From NCBI RefSeq assembly GCF_004016515.1, contig NZ_SACT01000010.1, forward strand, positions 62,001-126,000: DNA of 64,000 bases, written 5' to 3'. The position numbers and the translations under genes were made by a program. Positions within the stretch are counted from its first letter, which is position 1, and each line of letters starts with the position of its first letter. The notes beneath the pieces are model-generated. The model made no database searches. It was given only the letters and a program-made list of their open reading frames with translations, and was not told the DNA's origin. Source of the stretch: Rubrivivax albus (lineage in GTDB: Bacteria > Pseudomonadota > Gammaproteobacteria > Burkholderiales > Burkholderiaceae_C). Below, piece by piece: positions 59,492-64,000 of the stretch.

Positions 59492-59508
59492 GCGGGCGGC
59501 CGGCCCGC
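59492..59508. terminator. Convergent-gene hairpin between lyase and halogenase genes
   Basis: GCGGGC (59492-59497), loop GGCCG, GCCCGC (59503-59508), placed between the converging stops at 59491 and 59525. It lacks a T-tract; a candidate bidirectional terminator. Confidence 0.35.
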
Positions 59509-59524
59509 CAGGGCCAACCGCGCC

Positions 59525-61036
59525 TCAGCCCGCCGCCGCCTTGCAGTGCTGCGCGATGTACTGGGCGTGCGTCGGCATGCGCTCGACCACCCGGTGCATC
59601 ACGGTCCTCACGTTGTCCAGCATCCGCCAGGTGGGCTCGTCGGCGGTGTTGTCCGCCAGCGGGTGGTAGCCCTGCGGGCGGATGCCCTGACCGAACATCA
59701 CCTGCACCCAGCTGGTCTCGTTGAAGAGCTCGTCGTTCTGCCGGAAAAAGCGTCCGTTGGCGCGGAACAGGTCGATCTTGCGCCGCAGCGTGTCGGGCAC
59801 GTCCATGGTGGCGCAGTACTCCCAGAACGGCGTGTCGCGCCGCTGCGTGGCGTGGTAATGCAGCACGATGAAGTCGCGCACCTGTTCGAACTCGGTGGTC
59901 GACTGCTGGTTGTACTCGTCGATGTCGGCCTGCAGGAAGCCCTGGCTGGGGAACAGTTCGACCAGGCGCACGATGCCTTGCTGGATGAGGTGGATGGACG
60001 TCGATTCCAGCGGTTCGATGAAGCCGCTGGCCAGGCCGATGGCCACTACGTTCTTGTGCCAGAACTTCTTGCGCTTGCCGGTGGTGAATCGGATCAGGCG
60101 CGGCTCGGCCAGGGCCTTGCCGTCCAGGTTGCCCAGCAGGATGGCCGTGGCCTCGTCCTGGCTCATGAAGCGGCTGCAGAACACGTGGCCATTGCCGATG
60201 CGGTGCTGCAGCGGGATGCGCCACTGCCAGCCCGCGCCGTGGGCCGTGGCGCGCGTGTACGGCAGCAGGGGTTCCACCGACTCGCAGGGCACGGCCAGCG
60301 CGCTGTCGCAGGGCAGCCAGTGGCTCCAGTCGTCGTAGCCGGTGCGCAGGGTCTGCTCGATCAGCAGGCCGCGGAAGCCGGAGCAATCGATGAACAGGTC
60401 GGCGGCGTGCACGTCGCCGTTGGCCATCGTCACCGAGGTGACGAAACCCGTCTCCGGGTGGACCTGAACACTGTCGATCCGGCCCTCGGTGCGCGTGACG
60501 CCGCGCTGTTCACAGTAGCCGCGCAGGTAGCGCGCGTACAGGCCGGCATCGAAGTGGAAGGCATGGCGGATGTCCGCCAGCGGCGAGTTGGGATTCGACG
60601 GGTCGGCGCGCGAGAACCGGTTCGTCTCGCAGGCCAGCAGGTTGATCGAGTAGTCGTCCAGCCGGTCCACCCGGCCCGCCTGGAAGGCCTTGAGCCAGTA
60701 ATGGTGGAAGTCCACCAGCCCGGTCTTGCGCCCCATGCTGCCAAAGCCATGGATGTAGGCATCGCCCTGGGCACCCCAGTTCCTGAACTGGATGCCGAGC
60801 TTGAACGTCGCCTGCGTGCGGCGCATGAACTCGTTCTCGTCGATGCCGATCAGGTCGTTGAAGCGGATGATCGACGGGATCGTGGCCTCGCCCACGCCGA
60901 CGGTGGAGATCTCGTCGGACTCGATCAACTGGACCTCGTACTGCCGGCCCAGCGAATGCACCAGCACCGCGGCCGACATCCAACCCGCGGTGCCGCCGCC
61001 CACGATCAGGACCTTCTTCAATCGGGTGTCGCCCAT
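59525..61036 (-). CDS. Flavin-dependent tryptophan halogenase family protein
   Basis: 503 residues. The FAD motif GGGTAGWMSAAVL is at the N-terminus and GVGEATIPSIIRFNDLIG follows. Lys79 in ATFKLGIQFRNWG and Glu344 in EPLESTSIHLI match the catalytic pair known from PrnA (Lys79 and Glu346). The halogenase signature GWQWRIPLQHRIG is also present. The protein is therefore a likely active-site-complete member. It lies divergent from a TonB receptor of the TIGR01782 group. This gene pair recurs in carbohydrate-use loci of Xanthomonas and Caulobacter relatives, where the halogenase role is unknown. No small-molecule biosynthesis genes are nearby. Confidence 0.88.
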   Translation of the reverse strand: MGDTRLKKVLIVGGGTAGWMSAAVLVHSLGRQYEVQLIESDEISTVGVGEATIPSIIRFNDLIGIDENEFMRRTQATFKLGIQFRNWGAQGDAYIHGFGSMGRKTGLVDFHHYWLKAFQAGRVDRLDDYSINLLACETNRFSRADPSNPNSPLADIRHAFHFDAGLYARYLRGYCEQRGVTRTEGRIDSVQVHPETGFVTSVTMANGDVHAADLFIDCSGFRGLLIEQTLRTGYDDWSHWLPCDSALAVPCESVEPLLPYTRATAHGAGWQWRIPLQHRIGNGHVFCSRFMSQDEATAILLGNLDGKALAEPRLIRFTTGKRKKFWHKNVVAIGLASGFIEPLESTSIHLIQQGIVRLVELFPSQGFLQADIDEYNQQSTTEFEQVRDFIVLHYHATQRRDTPFWEYCATMDVPDTLRRKIDLFRANGRFFRQNDELFNETSWVQVMFGQGIRPQGYHPLADNTADEPTWRMLDNVRTVMHRVVERMPTHAQYIAQHCKAAAG

Positions 61037-61350
61037 CGGAATGCCTCGTCCACTTCGGCATGGATGCTACCCAAGGCCACGGCCCACCGGCCAGGGACTT
61101 GCCCTGCTGGCAGGCGCTTTCATGCGGCTTGCGCTCACCCAGGAGGTCTCGGGCGAGCGCGATGCAGCGGCTGGAGCCGTGCTGTTGGTGGTTCCACTAG
61201 GACACAAGCCGGGGTCTGGCCTGTAGATTACTGAAAGCGCTTTCATACCATACCCCGCAGCGGTCGACACGTGCGGCGGGTAGAAGCGCCCGCCGTGCGC
61301 CGATGCTCGATCGCGCGGACGGCAGCGACACGATTCATCCTGGAGACGCC
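61037..61350. other. Divergent intergenic region between halogenase gene and TonB receptor gene
   Basis: 314 nt without a gene. It contains the perfect operator E at 61232-61245 and a degenerate copy, GCGCTTTCA at 61114-61122, preceded by GGCAG instead of the other arm. The perfect copy is nearer the receptor, the degenerate copy nearer the halogenase ATG (about 78 bp away). Hence both divergent genes could answer to the same LacI-type regulator. No transcription terminator or small RNA is evident. Confidence 0.6.
61224..61245 (+). promoter_or_regulatory. LacI-type operator E and TonB-receptor promoter
   Basis: TGAAAGCGCTTTCA (61232-61245) follows a -10-like TAGATT (61224-61229) by 2 nt, as at operators C and D. 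A possible -35 AGGACA (61199-61204) is 19 bp further up. The receptor start is 105 nt downstream. It links this receptor to the glucan regulon across 12 kb of unrelated genes. Confidence 0.7.
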
Positions 61351-64000
61351 GTGAGCCACGCCCAAACCCCGCCCCACCGCCTGCCGGCCATCCGCCCCGC
61401 CTTCCGCCTGACCCGCCTGGCGGCGGCCTGCGCGATGGCTGCGGCAGGCGCCAGCGGCGCCCTCGCCCAGCAGGCGCCTGCCCCCGCGCCGGCGGCCAGC
61501 GGCGCGGCGGCAGCCGAACCGCAGCGCGTCATCGTCAAGGGCATCCGCTCGGCGCTGGAATCCTCGCTCGACCTGAAGCGCGACAACCAGGGCATCGTCG
61601 ACGGCATCTCCGCCGAGGACATCGGCAAGTTCCCGGACACCAACCTCGCCGAATCGCTGCAGCGCATCAGCGGCGTGTCGATCGACCGCTCCATCGGCGA
61701 AGGTTCGCGCGTCACGGTGCGTGGCGTGGGGCCGGACTTCAACCTCGTGCTGCTCAACGGCCGCCAGATGCCGGCCTCCAGCATCGCCGACACCACCGCG
61801 CCCACCTCGCGCGCCTTCGATTTCGGCAACCTCGCGTCGGAGGCCATCGCCGGTATCGAGGTCTACAAGACCAGCCGCGCCGCGTCGCCCACCGGCGGCA
61901 TCGGCGCCACCATCAACATCAAGACGGCGCGCCCGCTGGAGAACCCGGGGCTGCATGGCAGTCTGGGCGTCAAGGCCGTGCACGACGTCTCCAACGGCCG
62001 CCTGCCCAGCACCATGCAGGGCGCCGACGTCACGCCCGAGGTCTCGGGCATCTACAGCAACACCTTCGCCGACGGCAAGTTCGGCGTGGCCATCAGCGCC
62101 AGCTACCAGGAGCGGGACCTCGGCTACAACCAGGCCGCCGTGGGCGGTGGCTGGTACGCCTTCCAGGGCAACCAGGGGCCTCTGGCCAACCCCAACCTGA
62201 ACCTGGCGGACGTGACCAACAAGCCGGGCGCGGACGACATCTATTCGATCCCGCAGAACCTGATCTACAGCCTCAACAGCGTGCAGCGACAGCGCACCAA
62301 CGGGCAGCTGACCCTGCAGTACGCGCCGGTGAAGAACCTGACGGCGACGCTGGACTACACCTACTCCGAACTGCAGCTGCAGACGCGGCGCAACGAGCTG
62401 TCGGCCTGGTTCGACCAGGCGCCGCAGTCCTCCAGCGCCTGGACCAACGGCCCGGTGTCCAGCCCGATCTTCTACTCCGAGACCCGGGGGCCTGGCACGT
62501 CGCCGCTGCGTCGCGGCCTGGGCGACCTGGCCATGGCCGGGTCCGACTTCGCCACCCGCGCCGAGAACAAGTCCACCGGCCTGAACGTGGCGTGGAAGGC
62601 CTCCGACCGCCTGCGCCTGGAGTTCGACGCCCATTCGTCGACCGCCGAGTCGGGCGCCGACAGCCCGTTCGGTTCCAACAACACCATCGGCACCGCCAGC
62701 TTCAACCGGGCCACGACCTCGGTCGATTTCCGGCGCGACTTCCCGGTGCTGAGCATCTACGACACGGCCATCGACCCTGCACTGATGAAGGTCACCGGTT
62801 CGTCGTTCCGCAACAGCTACATGAAGTCCGGTGTGGACCAGGCCCAGGTGAAGGGGCAGTTCAAGCTGGAAGACGAATCCAAGCTGGACTTCGGCGTCGG
62901 CCTGACCACGGTGAAGAACCGCAGTGCCTTCTCCAACGTGCAGCAGGACGACTGGGGGGGCAACCAGAGCAGCGTCGACGACATCCCCGACAGCGTCTGG
63001 CAGGCGCAGCAGATCCGGCCGTACTTCTCGCAGATCAAGGGCAGTGGCGACCCCGCGCTGTTCAACCAGTTCTTCACCTGGGACTTCAAGACCGTGCGCG
63101 ACCTGGCCGCCGCGGCCCGGGGCGACGAGGCCCTGTTCCTGCCCAACCCGCGCTTCGACGTCACCGACAGCCGGGTCAAGGAGACCTCGACGAGTGCCTT
63201 CGTGCAGTACGTCAAGGACTGGGACACCCGATTCCCCCTGCGCAGCGCCATCGGCCTGCGCTACGAGAAGACCGACATCACCTCCACCGCGCAGGTGCCG
63301 GAGGCCACCGGCATCGTCTGGACCGGCGTCAACGAGTTCTCGGTCGTGTTCTCGCCGACACCGGGCTTCACGACGCTCAAGGGCAGCTACAACCACTTCC
63401 TGCCGAGCATCGACTTCGACATGGACGTCACCGACGACGTCAAGGTCCGGGCCAGCTACGGCGAGACCATCGGCCGGCCCGGCTGGGGTGCCATCCAGGG
63501 CGGCCAGACGCTGGACGCGCTGGCCCGTGCTGACGGCGGCACGGGGCGCCAGGGCAACCCGTCACTGCAGCCGCTGAAGTCGAAGAACTTCGACCTGTCC
63601 CTGGAGTGGTACTACGCCAAGGGCAGCTACGCGGCGGTGAGCTACTTCAGGAAGAGCATCACCAACTTCATCACCGACACCACGATCACCGCAACGCCCT
63701 TCAACCTGCCGACCCCGGTGGACGGGGCACTGTGGGACGGGGCCGTGGCCTCGGGCTGCGAGGCGTCCGACCGCGACTGCATCCGGACCTACATCTTCGA
63801 CAACTACGATGGGCAGTTCGGCGTCGACAAAGCCGCCGGCACCATCGCGGGCCAGCCTGGCGATCCGATCGCAGGTTTCCAGATCCGGTCCCAGATCAAC
63901 AGCAGCCGGTCTGCATCGTTGTACGGGCTGGAGTTCAACGTCCAGCACATGTTCGGCAAGTCCGGCTTCGGCGCATCGGCCAACTACACGGTGGTGCGGT
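61351..64000 (+). CDS. TonB-dependent outer-membrane receptor (TIGR01782 type), C-terminus missing
   Basis: About 883 residues are visible and the gene continues past the window. The start is GTG 61351 with GGAG 6 nt upstream (MSHAQTPPHRLPA), followed by a signal peptide (LAAACAMAAAGASGALA). The plug domain has GIVDGISAEDIGKFPDTNLA, ESLQRISGVSIDRSIGEGSR, VTVRGVGPDFNLVLLNGRQM and GIEVYKTSRAASPTGGIGAT. The barrel follows with aromatic strands; YGETIGRPGWGAIQGG and LQPLKSKNFDLSLEWYYAKG are typical of the late barrel of this group. It imports large substrates using TonB energy. Operator E and the glucan locus suggest beta-1,3-gluco-oligosaccharides. Confidence 0.92.
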   Translation, partial: MSHAQTPPHRLPAIRPAFRLTRLAAACAMAAAGASGALAQQAPAPAPAASGAAAAEPQRVIVKGIRSALESSLDLKRDNQGIVDGISAEDIGKFPDTNLAESLQRISGVSIDRSIGEGSRVTVRGVGPDFNLVLLNGRQMPASSIADTTAPTSRAFDFGNLASEAIAGIEVYKTSRAASPTGGIGATINIKTARPLENPGLHGSLGVKAVHDVSNGRLPSTMQGADVTPEVSGIYSNTFADGKFGVAISASYQERDLGYNQAAVGGGWYAFQGNQGPLANPNLNLADVTNKPGADDIYSIPQNLIYSLNSVQRQRTNGQLTLQYAPVKNLTATLDYTYSELQLQTRRNELSAWFDQAPQSSSAWTNGPVSSPIFYSETRGPGTSPLRRGLGDLAMAGSDFATRAENKSTGLNVAWKASDRLRLEFDAHSSTAESGADSPFGSNNTIGTASFNRATTSVDFRRDFPVLSIYDTAIDPALMKVTGSSFRNSYMKSGVDQAQVKGQFKLEDESKLDFGVGLTTVKNRSAFSNVQQDDWGGNQSSVDDIPDSVWQAQQIRPYFSQIKGSGDPALFNQFFTWDFKTVRDLAAAARGDEALFLPNPRFDVTDSRVKETSTSAFVQYVKDWDTRFPLRSAIGLRYEKTDITSTAQVPEATGIVWTGVNEFSVVFSPTPGFTTLKGSYNHFLPSIDFDMDVTDDVKVRASYGETIGRPGWGAIQGGQTLDALARADGGTGRQGNPSLQPLKSKNFDLSLEWYYAKGSYAAVSYFRKSITNFITDTTITATPFNLPTPVDGALWDGAVASGCEASDRDCIRTYIFDNYDGQFGVDKAAGTIAGQPGDPIAGFQIRSQINSSRSASLYGLEFNVQHMFGKSGFGASANYTVVR

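Noticed and set aside
59525-61036. Halogenase as part of a secondary-metabolite cluster
   Set aside because: No biosynthetic genes (NRPS, PKS, tryptophan-derived pathway or flavin reductase) lie nearby; its neighbour is a TonB receptor.

Overview
The window is very GC-rich, densely packed chromosomal DNA. Genes overlap by 4 nt again and again. Together with an rlmB of betaproteobacterial type, an atu (acyclic terpene utilisation) operon, a ThrH-type phosphatase and a PEP-CTERM protein, this points to a Burkholderiales bacterium of the Rubrivivax/Roseateles/Leptothrix/Ideonella kind. That placement is an inference from gene content. I see no rRNA, tRNA, CRISPR array, insertion sequence or integrase.

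Layout. (1) 1-2004, minus strand: an Xre/MbcA-type antitoxin, a RES toxin, a small membrane acyltransferase-like protein and the start of rlmB, each overlapping the next by 4 nt. (2) 2003-8423, minus strand: MerR regulator, acyl-CoA dehydrogenase, aldehyde dehydrogenase, thiolase, and a fused enoyl-CoA hydratase/3-hydroxyacyl-CoA dehydrogenase. (3) 8522-16251, plus strand, divergent from (2) across a perfect 14-bp palindrome: an atuBCDEF operon (geranyl-CoA carboxylase route for citronellol/geraniol-type terpenes) with a beta-keto acid cleavage enzyme and a thioesterase added at the end. (4) 16347-17453: a DegP-like protease. (5) 17473-48839: a large beta-1,3-glucan (laminarin, callose or curdlan type) utilisation locus in three transcription blocks. 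(6) 48913-59491: mostly housekeeping or unrelated genes (molybdopterin oxidoreductase, thrH, a trypsin-like protein, a PEP-CTERM protein, rlhA, an acyl-CoA ligase, a thiamine-diphosphate lyase). (7) 59525-64000: a flavin-dependent halogenase family protein divergent from a TonB-dependent receptor that runs off the end and carries the same operator as the glucan locus.

How the glucan system probably works. Five perfect copies of TGAAAGCGCTTTCA lie in front of the surface-lipoprotein/glucokinase operon, the GH81 gene, the porin operon, the ABC operon and the TonB receptor. They fit the LacI-family repressor encoded at 47829-48839. GH81 endo-glucanase and the lipoprotein GH17 and GH16 enzymes would cut glucan outside the cytoplasm. 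The lipoprotein with duplicated beta-sandwich domains may bind glucan at the surface. The TonB receptor and the porin would take oligosaccharides across the outer membrane. A binding-protein ABC transporter (without its own ATPase gene here) and a GPH-type symporter fused to a GH17 domain would cross the inner membrane. GH16, two GH17, GH30, GH1 and a GH94-like beta-glucan phosphorylase, none with an obvious signal peptide, would finish the job in the cytoplasm, and glucokinase would phosphorylate the glucose. The symporter-GH17 fusion, the set of cytoplasmic laminarinases and two surface proteins of unknown type are the most unusual parts.

Two smaller points stand out. A 79-nt palindromic insert inside the atu operon creates a 25-codon leader ORF that ends 1 nt before atuD. 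The toxin-antitoxin pair is tied by overlapping codons to a housekeeping rRNA methyltransferase gene.
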